Below, in pieces: positions 23,901 through 33,033 of a DNA stretch of 33,044 nucleotides (positions within the stretch are counted from its first letter, which is position 1; each line of letters begins with the position of its first letter). The position numbers were made by a program, and so were the translations under genes. The notes under the pieces were generated by a model. That model did no database searches. It had not been told where the DNA came from and saw nothing but the letters and a program-made list of their open reading frames with translations. The stretch is taken from assembly GCA_016342385.1 (NCBI GenBank), contig JAEINM010000003.1:1-33044 (forward strand). The letters run 5' to 3'. The DNA is from Spirochaetaceae bacterium (GTDB lineage Bacteria; Spirochaetota; Spirochaetia; DSM-2461).

Positions 23901-23954
23901 TACAAAAAATCCAGTAGCGACAAAGCATGCTTTGTCGCTACTGGATTTTTTGTA
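23901..23954. terminator. Perfect 54-base palindrome, bidirectional terminator
   Basis: Each 27-base arm is an exact reverse complement of the other, centred at 23927/23928 (core AAAGCATGCTTT). The right arm ends GGATTTTTTG, giving a run of Ts after a long stem. It starts immediately after the stop of the exported protein and lies 40 bases before ygiQ, so it separates two genes on the same strand. Confidence 0.85.
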
Positions 23955-23958
23955 ACTT

Positions 23959-23987
23959 TTGTGTGATCTCTCTCTTTACACTATATG
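23959..23987 (+). promoter_or_regulatory. Candidate promoter of ygiQ
   Basis: TTGTGT (23959-23964) is separated by 17 bases from TATATG (23982-23987), seven bases before the ATG at 23995. A short GAGG lies at 23987-23990, so initiation may be leaderless or may use a very short leader. Confidence 0.4.
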
Positions 23988-23994
23988 AGGATAT

Positions 23995-25779
23995 ATGGAT
24001 TTTTTACCTGTAAATAAAAGAGATATGAAGAACCGCGGATGGGATCAATGTGATTTCATTCTCATTTCAGGGGACGCCTATGTCGATCACCCATCATGGG
24101 GTGGAGCCGTAATTTCAAGAGTACTGGAAGATGCCGGTTTCAGAGTCGGGTTTATAGCTCAGCCGGATTGGAAGAATGTTGAAGCTTTTAAAATTCTTGG
24201 TGAACCCCGGTTGGCTTTTCTTGTTACCGCTGGAAATATCGATTCCATGGTCAATCACTATAGTGTCAATAAAAAATTCCGCAAGACCGATTTATATTCT
24301 CCCGGAGGAAAAGCCGGCTCCTGTCCCGATAGAGCCTCAATTGTCTATACCAGCCAGGCCAAGGCTGCCTACAAAGGAAAGCCGGTGATTCTCGGCGGGA
24401 TTGAAGCTTCATTGAGGCGATTGTCTCATTATGATTATTGGACTAATAAGGTTCGCCGGTCAATTCTATTCGACTCGAAAGCCGATATGCTCATTTATGG
24501 AATGGGAGAAAGACAGATTCGAAATATTGCCGGATTATTAAACAAAGGTGTCCCTCTCAGTAATTTGACTAATATCCGGGGGACTGTTTTCCGGACGTCC
24601 TCTCTTGATAAAATTAAAGAGTACACAGAGCTTCCTTCTTATGAGGAAATTTGTGAGGACAGAAAATCTTATGCTGCGAGTTTTGCTGTTCAGTATAGGA
24701 ATACAGATCCCTTTTACAGTAAGATCCTGGTGGAAAAAGCGGGGAATCAGTGGGCTGTTCAAAATCCTCCCGAATTCCCTCTATCGACGGAAGAATTTGA
24801 CCGTGTCTATGAATTGCCCTATAGGAAAACAGCTCATCCTTCCTACGAAAAGATGGGGGGAATCCCTGCTCTGAAAGAGATTCAGTTTTCACTTATCCAT
24901 AATAGAGGATGTTTTGGCGGCTGCAGCTTTTGTGCTCTGACTTTTCATCAGGGGAGAATTGTATCGGCCAGAAGTAATGAGTCAGTTATCAGAGAGGCGA
25001 AAAAGTTAACAGAGATAAAAGGGTTTAAGGGTAATATTCATGATGTGGGTGGTCCCACGGCTGATTTTACTGGTCCCTCATGTAAAAGACAGGAGACTGC
25101 AGGTTCCTGTCCCGATAAACAGTGTCTTTTTCCTCATCCCTGTAAAAACCTGAGGACAGATCACAGTTCTTATCTGGAGCTGCTTCGGGGATTGAGGAAA
25201 GTTGAAGGCATTAAGAAGGTGTTCATCCGTTCTGGAGTCCGTTTTGATTATATGCTGGCGGAAAATGACGATACTTTTTTCCGTGAAATCTGCAAATTCC
25301 ATATTAGCGGTCAGTTAAAGATAGCTCCTGAACATGTCTCATCAAAAGTATTGAGACTTATGGGTAAGCCGGATCATAAGGTTTTTGAACGGTTTATTTC
25401 AAAATACAAAAAAATAAATCAAGAACTGGGGAAAGATCAGTTTTTCGTCCCATATTTTATTTCTTCCCATCCCGGAGCGGGATTAAAAGAAGCCATTGAG
25501 CTGGCAGAGTATTTAAAAGAGCTTCATTTTATACCCGAGCAGGTTCAGGATTTTTACCCCACACCGGGCACTCTTTCTACAGCTATGTATCATACGGGGA
25601 TTCATCCTCTTACGGGAGAAAAAGTTTTTGTGGCTAAAAATCCGGAGGAGAAACAGATGCAGAGAGCTCTGCTTCAGTTTTCCAAAAGGGAAAATATGAT
25701 ACTGGTCCGTAAGGCTCTGAATAAAGCCGGGAGGACTGATCTTATTGGAAAAGGACCGAAATGTCTGATTCCTAATTGA
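23995..25779 (+). CDS. ygiQ: YgiQ-family radical SAM protein
   Basis: The N-terminal region carries the family signature SGDAYVDHPSWGGAVISRVLE (residues about 30-50), and the middle carries KPVILGGIEASLRRLSHYDYW. The radical SAM cluster motif is Cys306-x3-Cys310-x2-Cys313 in NRGCFGGCSFCALTFHQGR. It is followed by IHDVGGPTADFTGPSC and a further Cys cluster (SCPDKQCLFPHPC), also typical of the family. The order matches the UPF0313/YgiQ family; the length of 594 is somewhat shorter than the E. coli protein. The reaction is not established; radical SAM chemistry with 4Fe-4S and S-adenosylmethionine is expected. Confidence 0.93.
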   Translation: MDFLPVNKRDMKNRGWDQCDFILISGDAYVDHPSWGGAVISRVLEDAGFRVGFIAQPDWKNVEAFKILGEPRLAFLVTAGNIDSMVNHYSVNKKFRKTDLYSPGGKAGSCPDRASIVYTSQAKAAYKGKPVILGGIEASLRRLSHYDYWTNKVRRSILFDSKADMLIYGMGERQIRNIAGLLNKGVPLSNLTNIRGTVFRTSSLDKIKEYTELPSYEEICEDRKSYAASFAVQYRNTDPFYSKILVEKAGNQWAVQNPPEFPLSTEEFDRVYELPYRKTAHPSYEKMGGIPALKEIQFSLIHNRGCFGGCSFCALTFHQGRIVSARSNESVIREAKKLTEIKGFKGNIHDVGGPTADFTGPSCKRQETAGSCPDKQCLFPHPCKNLRTDHSSYLELLRGLRKVEGIKKVFIRSGVRFDYMLAENDDTFFREICKFHISGQLKIAPEHVSSKVLRLMGKPDHKVFERFISKYKKINQELGKDQFFVPYFISSHPGAGLKEAIELAEYLKELHFIPEQVQDFYPTPGTLSTAMYHTGIHPLTGEKVFVAKNPEEKQMQRALLQFSKRENMILVRKALNKAGRTDLIGKGPKCLIPN

Positions 25780-25900
25780 GTTTTCATGAGAGAACTCTTT
25801 ACCTTTTATATAAGAAATATTACTTTATCTTTTTAGATAATTGTTACAGCCATAGTTTTGTCGAAAATAAATACCGGCAAAGCACCCTGAGGAGTTATTT

Positions 25901-26746
25901 TTGTTTGCATTTGGTGGATTAATAGGCGGCTTTATTGGATTTTTACTCGGATCAATGGTTGGGGGACCTCTTGTAGGAATCATTGGAGCTGTTATAGGCA
26001 GTTCTCTCGGTAGAGGACTTAACGTTACTCAGGCACGAGGTGGTTTTGGATCTCAAGCTGGCACAACAGGTTCGGATAACCTGTTTTTTATCTCTCTCTT
26101 CTCCATGTTGGGGAAAATGGCAAAAGCAGATGGTCAAGTCTCTGATTCTGAAATGAATACGGTCAGACAATTTATGCTGAGGGATCTCAATCTTGACCCG
26201 CAGCTTCAGTCTCAGGCTATGATTATATTTAATAACGCCCTCAATTCCAGCGAGAGTTTTGAGCAGTATGCCCAACAGTTTTATATTCGTTTCAGAAATA
26301 GACCTCAGTTTATAGAACTGATGCTTGATGCCCTTATCCGTGTGGCTTATGCCGACAATCAACTCCATCCGGCGGAGCAGCATCTTCTCGAATCAGCCGT
26401 CCGTATATTCAGGGTTCCCTCCTATACTTTTGAAAGTATAAAAAACCGTTATAGTGCCGGAAACCGTTACAGGAGTAGCTCATCTTCAGGTTCTAGCGGG
26501 AACTCAGGGAGTTCATACAGCTCATACGGCAGCAGTGCCTCCCATCTCAATTATGCGGTTCTGGGATGTACAAGCAGCAGTAGTGACTCAGAAGTGAAGA
26601 AAGCCTACAGGAAAAAAGTATCTGAATTCCATCCCGATAAGATTGCAGCTAAGGGACTTCCTGAAGAATTCAGCAAATTTGCCAATGATAAGTTCAGGGA
26701 GATACAGGAAGCTTATGAAGAGATAAAAATAGTTCGGAAATTCTAA
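25901..26746 (+). CDS. DjlA-like protein: Gly-rich membrane segment, TerB, J domain
   Basis: The TTG start at 25901 follows TGAGGAG (25888-25894) at six bases. Residues 4-38 are a Gly-rich hydrophobic stretch (GGLIGGFIGFLLGSMVGG and on), a likely membrane segment. Residues about 55-175 form a TerB-like helical domain (MLGKMAKADGQVSDSEM, VAYADNQLHPAEQHLLE). A Ser/Gly/Tyr linker (about 184-213) leads to a C-terminal J domain (about 215-281) with HPD in KVSEFHPDK. This is the DjlA/TerB-J layout: a membrane-attached co-chaperone recruiting DnaK. The next gene starts four bases after the stop, so it is probably co-transcribed with the YitT-family gene. Confidence 0.88.
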   Translation: MFAFGGLIGGFIGFLLGSMVGGPLVGIIGAVIGSSLGRGLNVTQARGGFGSQAGTTGSDNLFFISLFSMLGKMAKADGQVSDSEMNTVRQFMLRDLNLDPQLQSQAMIIFNNALNSSESFEQYAQQFYIRFRNRPQFIELMLDALIRVAYADNQLHPAEQHLLESAVRIFRVPSYTFESIKNRYSAGNRYRSSSSSGSSGNSGSSYSSYGSSASHLNYAVLGCTSSSSDSEVKKAYRKKVSEFHPDKIAAKGLPEEFSKFANDKFREIQEAYEEIKIVRKF

Positions 26747-26749
26747 ATC

Positions 26750-27625
26750 ATGGTACATCGTTTTAAAAATAGTCTTATTAAAGTGCTGAAAGACTGGAAA
26801 AGTTATCTGACGGTGCTGACTGGTGCGATTATTTTATCTCTGGGAGTTAATCTTTTTCTTGTCCCCAACAGAATTGCCGCTGGTGGTCTAACGGGAATGG
26901 CAACTGTTATTTATCATTTATCGGGAATGCCTGTCGGTACTCTTATGCTCCTTCTGAACATTCCCCTTTTTCTTCTGGGTATAAAAATCCTGGGGAGGAA
27001 TTTCGGAGTCAAGACCCTTTTTGCCACGGTGACTCTTTCGCTGGCTATTGACCTGTTGGCTCCCTTTCTTGGTTCACTGACCGATGACCTTCTGCTAGCC
27101 TCTATTTTCGGAGGTCTCCTGGTAGGATTGGGTCTCGGGTTGGTTCTTAAACAGGATGCCAGTACGGGGGGGACGGATCTGGGAGCAAAAATAATCCATA
27201 AGGTCATTCCCTATATCTCTGTAGGGCAACTGCTTCTCGTGATTGATGCTCTGGTGGTATTAAGTGCAGCGATTGTTTTCAGGAACTATGAACTGGGATT
27301 GTATGCGGCCATTACCCTGTTTATTACTTCTAGAGTGATAGATACAGTCATCGTCGGTGTAAATTATACCAAAGCGGTGCATATCATCTCGGATAATCCC
27401 GGTGAGATCTCAAAAAAACTTGTTTATGAGATGAATCACGGAATGACAAGTCTGAAGGGGAAGGGCATGTATACGGGAAAGGAAAAAAATATTCTGCTTT
27501 GCATTATCAGAAGAAGAGATCTTCCCCATTTGAAATCAGTGGTCAGTCAAATAGACAAGAATGCCTTTATTTTTGTGACAGATGTCAGAGAAGTTCTGGG
27601 CGAAGGATTTTCAAGTCATGTCTAA
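26750..27625 (+). CDS. YitT-family membrane protein (DUF161 plus DUF2179)
   Basis: The sequence has 291 residues. The N-terminal part has about five or six hydrophobic helices with family features (GVNLFLVPNRIAAGGLTGMATVIYH, GLGLVLKQDASTGGTDLGA, SRVIDTVIVG). It is followed by a cytoplasmic C-terminal DUF2179 domain of about 80 residues (YTKAVHIISDNP...SLKGKGMYTGKEKNILLCII...DKNAFIFVTDVREVLGEGF). Transport or regulation of an unknown solute is presumed for this family. Its last codons overlap the flavin reductase ATG, so translation is coupled. Confidence 0.9.
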   Translation: MVHRFKNSLIKVLKDWKSYLTVLTGAIILSLGVNLFLVPNRIAAGGLTGMATVIYHLSGMPVGTLMLLLNIPLFLLGIKILGRNFGVKTLFATVTLSLAIDLLAPFLGSLTDDLLLASIFGGLLVGLGLGLVLKQDASTGGTDLGAKIIHKVIPYISVGQLLLVIDALVVLSAAIVFRNYELGLYAAITLFITSRVIDTVIVGVNYTKAVHIISDNPGEISKKLVYEMNHGMTSLKGKGMYTGKEKNILLCIIRRRDLPHLKSVVSQIDKNAFIFVTDVREVLGEGFSSHV

Positions 27626-28298
27626 AGTCTTATGGAAACCGGGAACCATGGTGTATCCCGTCCCTGCCGTTATGGTTAGTTGTGGTAATCAAACCGATGG
27701 ATACAATATTATAACCATTGCCTGGACCGGGACCATCTGTACCGATCCGGCAATGGCTTATATATCAGTCAGACCCGATCGATATTCCTATGATATTATT
27801 AAAAAAAATGGTGATTTTGTTATCAATTTAACGACTAAAGATCTCGCGAGAGCTACTGATTGGTGCGGTGTCAAATCGGGTAGAGATTACGACAAATTTA
27901 AAGAGATGAATCTTACTCCTATAGCGGCTACAAAAGTACGTTCTCCTCTAATCGAAGAATGTCCTCTTAATATAGAATGCAAAGTGACGGAGATTAAAGA
28001 GCTTGGAAGTCATCACATGTTTCTGGCGGAAGTTGTTGCGGTCAATGCTTCAAAAGAATATCTCGATGAAACAACTCAAAGTTTTAATATGGAGAAGGCT
28101 GGACTAATTTCCTATATCCATGGAAAATATTATGGTACTTCCTCACCGGTAGGCAAATTCGGATATTCTATCCAGAAAAAGAAAAAAGAAAGATGGAAAA
28201 AAAAGATGAGAGACGAGACTCGCAGCCTCGAACAGGACAAAGGCCATAAAACCTTTCATAGGAAGAGTGATAAGAAGAAAGGGAATTTCAGAAAATAA
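27618..28298 (+). CDS. Flavin reductase-like FMN-binding split-barrel protein with basic tail
   Basis: The start at 27618 is chosen because GAAGGA (27602-27607) precedes it and the ATG overlaps the yitT-like stop; an upstream ATG at 27582 has no ribosome site. Residues about 8-165 fit the flavin reductase (FMN-binding split barrel) family: PVPAVMVSCG, NIITIAWTGTICTDPAMAYIS, SYDIIKKNGDFVINL and HHMFLAEVVAV. Such proteins bind FMN and often reduce flavin with NAD(P)H. The last 40 or so residues are unusual: very basic (KKKKERWKKKMRDETRS, KTFHRKSDKKKGNFRK) and likely disordered, suggesting nucleic-acid or membrane contact. The stop lies one base before the cmoA ATG. Confidence 0.83.
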   Translation: MSKVLWKPGTMVYPVPAVMVSCGNQTDGYNIITIAWTGTICTDPAMAYISVRPDRYSYDIIKKNGDFVINLTTKDLARATDWCGVKSGRDYDKFKEMNLTPIAATKVRSPLIEECPLNIECKVTEIKELGSHHMFLAEVVAVNASKEYLDETTQSFNMEKAGLISYIHGKYYGTSSPVGKFGYSIQKKKKERWKKKMRDETRSLEQDKGHKTFHRKSDKKKGNFRK

Positions 28299-28299
28299 G

Positions 28300-29076
28300 A
28301 TGAGTAAAATAAACAAAAAAACAGACAAAGTCTTCTCAGAAAAAATTCCCAGCATACGTCCTTTTGAGTTTAATGATAAAGTGGCGCATGTTTTTGATGA
28401 TATGGCAGAGAGAAGCATCCCCTTTTACAAAGAAGTTCAGAAAATGGTTACCGGATTAACTCTAACCTATTTTCAGGAGGGCAGTACAATTTATGATCTG
28501 GGAAGTTCCACAGCTACTACCATCAGTCTTATCAGCCAGGGCTTGAAAGATCACAATATTGAGGATTATACCATTGTGGGAATCGATTCCTCTTCAGCCA
28601 TGTGCCGGGAGGCCGATACTAAACTGAAATCGATTGATGGGGATATGAAGAAGATCTATATTAAAGAAGGCGACCTCTTTGATTGTCCTATTGAAAATGC
28701 TTCCGTTGTTATTATGAACTACACTCTGCAGTTTATTGATCCTCTAAAACGGGAGAAACTGATTCAGCATATTTACAAAGGTCTACGTCACAATGGGATT
28801 CTTCTGGTCAGTGATAAGATGCTGCAGTCCAATACCGATACGAGTCGTATTTTTATAGAAAACTATTATGAAATGAAGCGGACTAACGGCTACAGTGATC
28901 TGGAGATCAGCCAGAAGAGGGAAGCCCTGGAGAATGTGCTGATTCCCTACAGTGTGAAAGAGGAAGTGGCTCTGTTTAGAAATTGTGGTTTTGAAGCGGT
29001 TGATATGTTTTTTACATGGTACAATTTCTCATCATTTATCTGTATGAAAAAAAATGACCAGGTGGGTGATTACTAA
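28300..29076 (+). CDS. cmoA: Carboxy-S-adenosylmethionine synthase
   Basis: CmoA makes carboxy-SAM from SAM and prephenate for wobble-uridine modification. Recognised features are the SAM-binding loop YDLGSSTATT, the acidic GIDSSSAMC, ASVVIMNYTLQFIDP, and the family hallmark KRTNGYSDLEISQKR, which contains the Arg-Tyr region that holds the carboxylate. The ATG at 28300 gives a 258-residue product matching the family start (MSKINKKTDKVFS). An in-frame GTG at 28267 would extend it into the flavin reductase gene and is less likely. cmoB follows directly at 29077. Confidence 0.92.
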   Translation: MSKINKKTDKVFSEKIPSIRPFEFNDKVAHVFDDMAERSIPFYKEVQKMVTGLTLTYFQEGSTIYDLGSSTATTISLISQGLKDHNIEDYTIVGIDSSSAMCREADTKLKSIDGDMKKIYIKEGDLFDCPIENASVVIMNYTLQFIDPLKREKLIQHIYKGLRHNGILLVSDKMLQSNTDTSRIFIENYYEMKRTNGYSDLEISQKREALENVLIPYSVKEEVALFRNCGFEAVDMFFTWYNFSSFICMKKNDQVGDY

Positions 29077-30063
29077 ATGGTTAAGTATTCTGAAATTTAT
29101 TGGAGGGACAACTTTTATGAGAAATGGAAAGATCAGCTGCCCTCATATGATCTGATACAACAGGCGAGAGAGGACATAGCTCCCAAACTTGACAGGGCAA
29201 CTGTGGAACCATTCTATAAAACCCTTGTTCAGCTTCCTCAGTTTCAGAGTAAATTGAGGGATTATCGAGGTGATTCTGTCATTATCGGTGACAGAGAGGA
29301 ACTGACTGATGAACAGTTTAAGCTGGTCTATCAGTGTCTTGAGGAATTTATCCCCTGGAGAAAAGGTCCTTTTGAGATTTTTGGAACTCATATTGATGCT
29401 GAGTGGCGCAGTAATCTTAAATGGGATAGGGTGAGATCTGTTCTTCCCGATTTAAAGTACAAAAAAATATGTGATGTGGGCTGTAACAATTCCTACTATA
29501 TGTACCGTATGCTGGAGCATCAGCCGGAATTCGTTCTGGGAATTGATCCCATGATGAAATACTATTTTAATTATCTTCTCCTACAGCGTTTTGCTGCTGA
29601 ACCCAATATCCACTTCGATATGCTTGGAGTGGAACACATGAACCTCTTTGAAGATTTTTTTGATGTTGTTTTCTTCATGGGAATCATTTATCACAGAAGA
29701 AATCCCATACAGACTCTGATGGATATAAATACATCGATGAAGAGAGGGGGAACCCTTATATTGGAAGTGAGCGGAATCGACGGAGACGAGGCTTACTGTC
29801 TTTTTCCAGAAGATCGTTATATGAAAGCCCGTGGTTACTGGTTTCTTCCGACCTGGAAAGCCATGGAGAATATGCTGAAGAAGACCAATTTCAGCGAAAT
29901 CGAAATTTTTGATAAATTCCCACTGGATTTTCATGAGCAGAGAAAAACCGACTGGTCACGCTGGGAATCTCTCGAAGATTTCCTGGACCCCGATGATCCG
30001 ACAAAGACTGTTGAAGGATATCCGGCACCTCACAGGATATATATTAAGGCCGTTAAGAAATAA
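29077..30063 (+). CDS. cmoB: tRNA U34 carboxymethyltransferase
   Basis: CmoB transfers the carboxymethyl group from carboxy-SAM to 5-hydroxyuridine at tRNA position 34, giving cmo5U. The sequence has the family motifs PWRKGPFEIFGTHIDAEWRSNLKWDRV, the Rossmann loop CDVGCNNSYYMYRM, GIDPMM, and GIIYHRRNPI. The end VEGYPAPHRIYIKA keeps the Lys, Tyr and Arg that bind the extra carboxylate. The length of 328 residues is normal. The ATG directly follows the cmoA stop. A perfect palindrome after the stop closes the operon. Confidence 0.94.
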   Translation: MVKYSEIYWRDNFYEKWKDQLPSYDLIQQAREDIAPKLDRATVEPFYKTLVQLPQFQSKLRDYRGDSVIIGDREELTDEQFKLVYQCLEEFIPWRKGPFEIFGTHIDAEWRSNLKWDRVRSVLPDLKYKKICDVGCNNSYYMYRMLEHQPEFVLGIDPMMKYYFNYLLLQRFAAEPNIHFDMLGVEHMNLFEDFFDVVFFMGIIYHRRNPIQTLMDINTSMKRGGTLILEVSGIDGDEAYCLFPEDRYMKARGYWFLPTWKAMENMLKKTNFSEIEIFDKFPLDFHEQRKTDWSRWESLEDFLDPDDPTKTVEGYPAPHRIYIKAVKK

Positions 30064-30097
30064 GGTAAGGGACGGTCGCGACCGTCCCTTACCTTAT
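30060..30097. terminator. Perfect 38-base palindrome after cmoB
   Basis: The arms are exact reverse complements around 30078/30079 and contain the core GGTCGCGACC. It starts at the cmoB stop codon. It lacks a T tract but should form a very stable hairpin. The core is nearly the same as in the element at 18327. Confidence 0.75.
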
Positions 30098-30101
30098 AAA
30101 A

Positions 30102-30130
30102 TTGGCGATTTTTTCCACAGCGTTTATACT
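30102..30130 (+). promoter_or_regulatory. Promoter of the membrane pyrophosphatase gene
   Basis: TTGGCG (30102-30107) is separated by 17 bases from TATACT (30125-30130), directly after the palindrome. The expected start near 30137 leaves an 18-base leader holding GGAGGG (30140-30145) before the ATG at 30155. Confidence 0.6.
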
Positions 30131-30154
30131 TTTATATGTGGAGGGTTTGTCGCT

Positions 30155-32224
30155 ATGATATTGGAATTATCTCTTCTTGCTACACTTCTCGGCAGCTTGA
30201 TTGCCCTGTTTTATTCACTTATACGCAGCAGATGGATATATAAGCAGCCTGTACATGATGAAAAACTGAAAAAAATAGGGAATGCTATTGCCAGTGGTGC
30301 TATGGCATTTCTTTCGAGGGAATATAAAGTTCTTGTTCCTTTTGTGATGGTAGCCGGGATTTTTCTGGCTATTGGGAATGAAGGTGCTCTCCGGTATCAG
30401 TCTCTGGCCTTTGTGTTGGGGGCGTCTTTTTCAGCCCTGGCCGGTTTTATCGGTATGAAAGTGGCAACAGCTTCTAACAGTCGTACAACAGAAGCCGCAA
30501 GAACGGGAATAACTGAAGCCCTGAAAATTGCTTTTTCCGGTGGGAGTATTATGGGGATGACCGTTGTCGGACTGGCTCTCATCGGTATTTTCACCATTCT
30601 TGCTATTTCCCTCTTTCTCATTGATGGATCTATTCATAATCTTCGGGAGACCATTCTTCCTGTATTGTCGGGTTTTAGCCTCGGGGCTTCTTCTATGGCT
30701 CTCTTCGCCCGTGTCGGTGGGGGAATCTTTACGAAAGCCGCCGATGTCGGTGCCGATCTTGTGGGCAAAGTCGAAGCCGGAATCCCTGAAGATGATCATA
30801 GAAACCCTGCCACAATAGCCGATAATGTCGGGGATAATGTCGGGGATGTTGCCGGAATGGGAGCTGACCTGTTTGAATCTTATGTCGGTTCTCTCGTGGG
30901 AGCTATGATTCTGGGAGCTGCCGTTAAAGCGGAATCTTCTCTCCAGTTGAAACTTGTTTCTTTCCCTCTACTGATTGCGGCGGCAGGTGTACTGGCCTCT
31001 CTTCTCGGGATTAAACTAGTCCGGGTGAAAAAGGGACAATCTCCCCAGAAAGCCCTGAATAGGGGAACATTTGGAGCTGCGGCCATCGCATCACTCTTCA
31101 TTTTTCTCATGAGTTCATTCTTTTTTGCCCATGAGGTATTTCCTGCTGACATGAGTTCAAACAGAATTTTCTTTTCGGCCCTGCTTGGGATGATTGCCGG
31201 TGTTGCCATCGGTCTTATTACTGAATATTTCACCGGGGTTGATACAAAACCTGTCAATGCTATTGTAAAAGCCTGTGAGACAGGCCCGGCTACAACATTG
31301 ATTACAGGTCTGGGAATGGGGATGTTATCGGCTCTGCCCCCTGTTTTGATCATTGTAACAGCTATTTTGGCAGGAGATGCTCTGGCAGGATTATACGGTA
31401 TAGCGATTGCTGCATTGGGGATGCTTATGACTTTGGGTGTCCAGCTGGCTGTCGATGCCTATGGGCCCATTGCCGACAATGCCGGTGGACTGGCGGAAAT
31501 GGCCGAGTTTCCCCGCAGTGTCAGAGAGATTACCGATGAACTCGACGCTGTGGGTAATACGACCGCTGCAATCGGGAAAGGCTTTGCTATTGGGTCAGCG
31601 GCCCTGACTTCAATCATTCTCTTTACAGCTTTCCGCGAACAATTGGGCATTAGAATAATTGATCTGATGGATGTGAAAACACTCTCTGGCGTATTTATCG
31701 GAGCTGTTATTCCCTATCTTTTTTCCTCTATGGCTATGAATGCCATTGGAGATGCTGCTTTTACCATGATTGAGGAAGTCAGGCGGCAGTTTCATGAAAG
31801 GCCGGGAATCCTCAATGAAACAGAGGAGCCGGATTACAAAAAATGTATTGATATCAGCACTGCCGCCGCCCTGAAAAAAATGATATTACCTGGACTGACT
31901 GCGGTTCTCTCTCCTGTTCTTATAGGATTTACAGGGGGTGTGTTTATGCTCTCCGGTCTTCTTATCGGAGTGACTGTTTCCGGTGTGGTTCTGGCCATAT
32001 TTATGTCCAATGCCGGAGGGGCCTGGGATAATGCAAAGAAGATGATCGAAAATGGTGCTGCCGGAGGTAAAGGGTCGGCATCCCATAAGGCTTCTGTTGT
32101 CGGGGATACAGTAGGGGACCCTTTCAAGGACACGGCGGGTCCATCATTAAATATTTTGATTAAACTAATGGCTGTTGTTTCATTGGTTCTAGCACCAATG
32201 CTGAAAACATTTTGGAGGTTGTAA
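30155..32224 (+). CDS. hppA: Membrane-bound pyrophosphatase, K+-dependent type
   Basis: The start at 30155 fits GGAGGG nine bases upstream and gives 689 residues with about 16 membrane helices, the usual size. The pyrophosphate-binding signatures are present: [21 protein letters not shown] (from about residue 194) and [22 protein letters not shown], then [18 protein letters not shown] near the end. The position that separates K+-dependent from K+-independent enzymes reads [10 protein letters not shown], with Ala471 instead of Lys, so the K+-dependent class is expected. Both H+ and Na+ pumps occur in that class and I cannot decide between them. It couples pyrophosphate hydrolysis to ion export across the inner membrane. 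The next gene begins at the next base. Confidence 0.94.
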   Translation: MILELSLLATLLGSLIALFYSLIRSRWIYKQPVHDEKLKKIGNAIASGAMAFLSREYKVLVPFVMVAGIFLAIGNEGALRYQSLAFVLGASFSALAGFIGMKVATASNSRTTEAARTGITEALKIAFSGGSIMGMTVVGLALIGIFTILAISLFLIDGSIHNLRETILPVLSGFSLGASSMALFARVGGGIFTKAADVGADLVGKVEAGIPEDDHRNPATIADNVGDNVGDVAGMGADLFESYVGSLVGAMILGAAVKAESSLQLKLVSFPLLIAAAGVLASLLGIKLVRVKKGQSPQKALNRGTFGAAAIASLFIFLMSSFFFAHEVFPADMSSNRIFFSALLGMIAGVAIGLITEYFTGVDTKPVNAIVKACETGPATTLITGLGMGMLSALPPVLIIVTAILAGDALAGLYGIAIAALGMLMTLGVQLAVDAYGPIADNAGGLAEMAEFPRSVREITDELDAVGNTTAAIGKGFAIGSAALTSIILFTAFREQLGIRIIDLMDVKTLSGVFIGAVIPYLFSSMAMNAIGDAAFTMIEEVRRQFHERPGILNETEEPDYKKCIDISTAAALKKMILPGLTAVLSPVLIGFTGGVFMLSGLLIGVTVSGVVLAIFMSNAGGAWDNAKKMIENGAAGGKGSASHKASVVGDTVGDPFKDTAGPSLNILIKLMAVVSLVLAPMLKTFWRL

Positions 32225-33010
32225 ATGGAATATGAAAATCATCTGTATAAAATACTCTATCCCAATAACGCATTAGTGGCCTCTCAATTGACTCCCGGGT
32301 TATTTGCCAATCATTACACTACAGGTTCCGATAAATACTATAATGGAAAAGTTATTTTTGCCGAACTGGACCCTTCATTTCGGAATCCCTTTCTCCCTAT
32401 TGATGATGCACTCATTCATGTTCATCCTCATCGGGACGGAAGACCGAAAGCGACAAAATTTATTGCCAATTACAGAGTCCTGGAGCATATTGATTTTAAT
32501 GCCATAGACAAATTGTATCTTTGTACTGCCCAGGGCTACCTGCTGCCTTTGCAATCAAAGGAATACGATAGTCTGGAAGAAAAAGGGCATATCAGAATCT
32601 ATGCGGAAATATCCCCCATGAGGATGCTGATCCTATCGGATCTGGATTTTGCTCATTTTGGTAAGTTTATAACTGATCCTGCTGATTTTAAAAGTGCCCC
32701 TGCTCAGTTCTATACTCAGATGAATGTTGATGTAGGTGATTTTCTAAAATTTCTTCATAAAAATCCATTCACAAATTCACCAATAACCAGTATTCATCCA
32801 TCGTGCCTGAGAGATGCTTTTCATGATCTGAAAAAGTATAAGGATAAGCATAATAAAGGACTCTGCCTGAACAGCACATTGTCTACTATCTCCTATAAAC
32901 TGATTAGGAGAGGTTATATGTTCGCTTCTCAGAAACAGATGAAGTTTTTCCAAATGCCCGATCTGGATTACATTGAACATAACCACTACAAGTTTTTCCG
33001 CAATATGTAA
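32225..33010 (+). CDS. Conserved unknown protein coupled to the pyrophosphatase gene
   Basis: No named domain is recognised in these 261 residues. It is soluble, with no signal peptide or membrane helix, and rich in His, Tyr and Phe. Notable stretches are [19 protein letters not shown] (a His/Asp-rich loop that could bind metal), [14 protein letters not shown], and a Cys in [17 protein letters not shown]. The ATG immediately follows the hppA stop and is preceded by GGAGG inside hppA, so the two are translated together. Position suggests a link to the pyrophosphatase, but nothing in the sequence proves it. Confidence 0.75.
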   Translation: MEYENHLYKILYPNNALVASQLTPGLFANHYTTGSDKYYNGKVIFAELDPSFRNPFLPIDDALIHVHPHRDGRPKATKFIANYRVLEHIDFNAIDKLYLCTAQGYLLPLQSKEYDSLEEKGHIRIYAEISPMRMLILSDLDFAHFGKFITDPADFKSAPAQFYTQMNVDVGDFLKFLHKNPFTNSPITSIHPSCLRDAFHDLKKYKDKHNKGLCLNSTLSTISYKLIRRGYMFASQKQMKFFQMPDLDYIEHNHYKFFRNM

Positions 33011-33033
33011 TCCCGCATAAATCCCGGGATTAC
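33007..33033 (+). terminator. Hairpin at the end of the hppA operon
   Basis: GTAATCCCG (33007-33015, including the stop codon) pairs perfectly with CGGGATTAC (33025-33033) around a 9-base loop. No T tract is visible before the window ends. Confidence 0.55.

Noticed and set aside
27582-27617. Upstream ATG for the flavin reductase
   Set aside because: No ribosome site; the ATG at 27618 follows GAAGGA and gives the normal TAA/ATG overlap.
28267-28299. GTG start that would extend CmoA by 11 residues
   Set aside because: It overlaps the flavin reductase gene, and the extension is not part of the family; the ATG at 28300 matches the known start.
28300-30063. cmoA-cmoB as a recent transfer from gammaproteobacteria
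   Set aside because: Codon use and base composition look like the neighbours; without a tree there is no support for recent transfer.
29909-30154. Longer open frame before the pyrophosphatase
   Set aside because: It runs through the end of cmoB and the terminator palindrome. The promoter and GGAGGG place the start at 30155.
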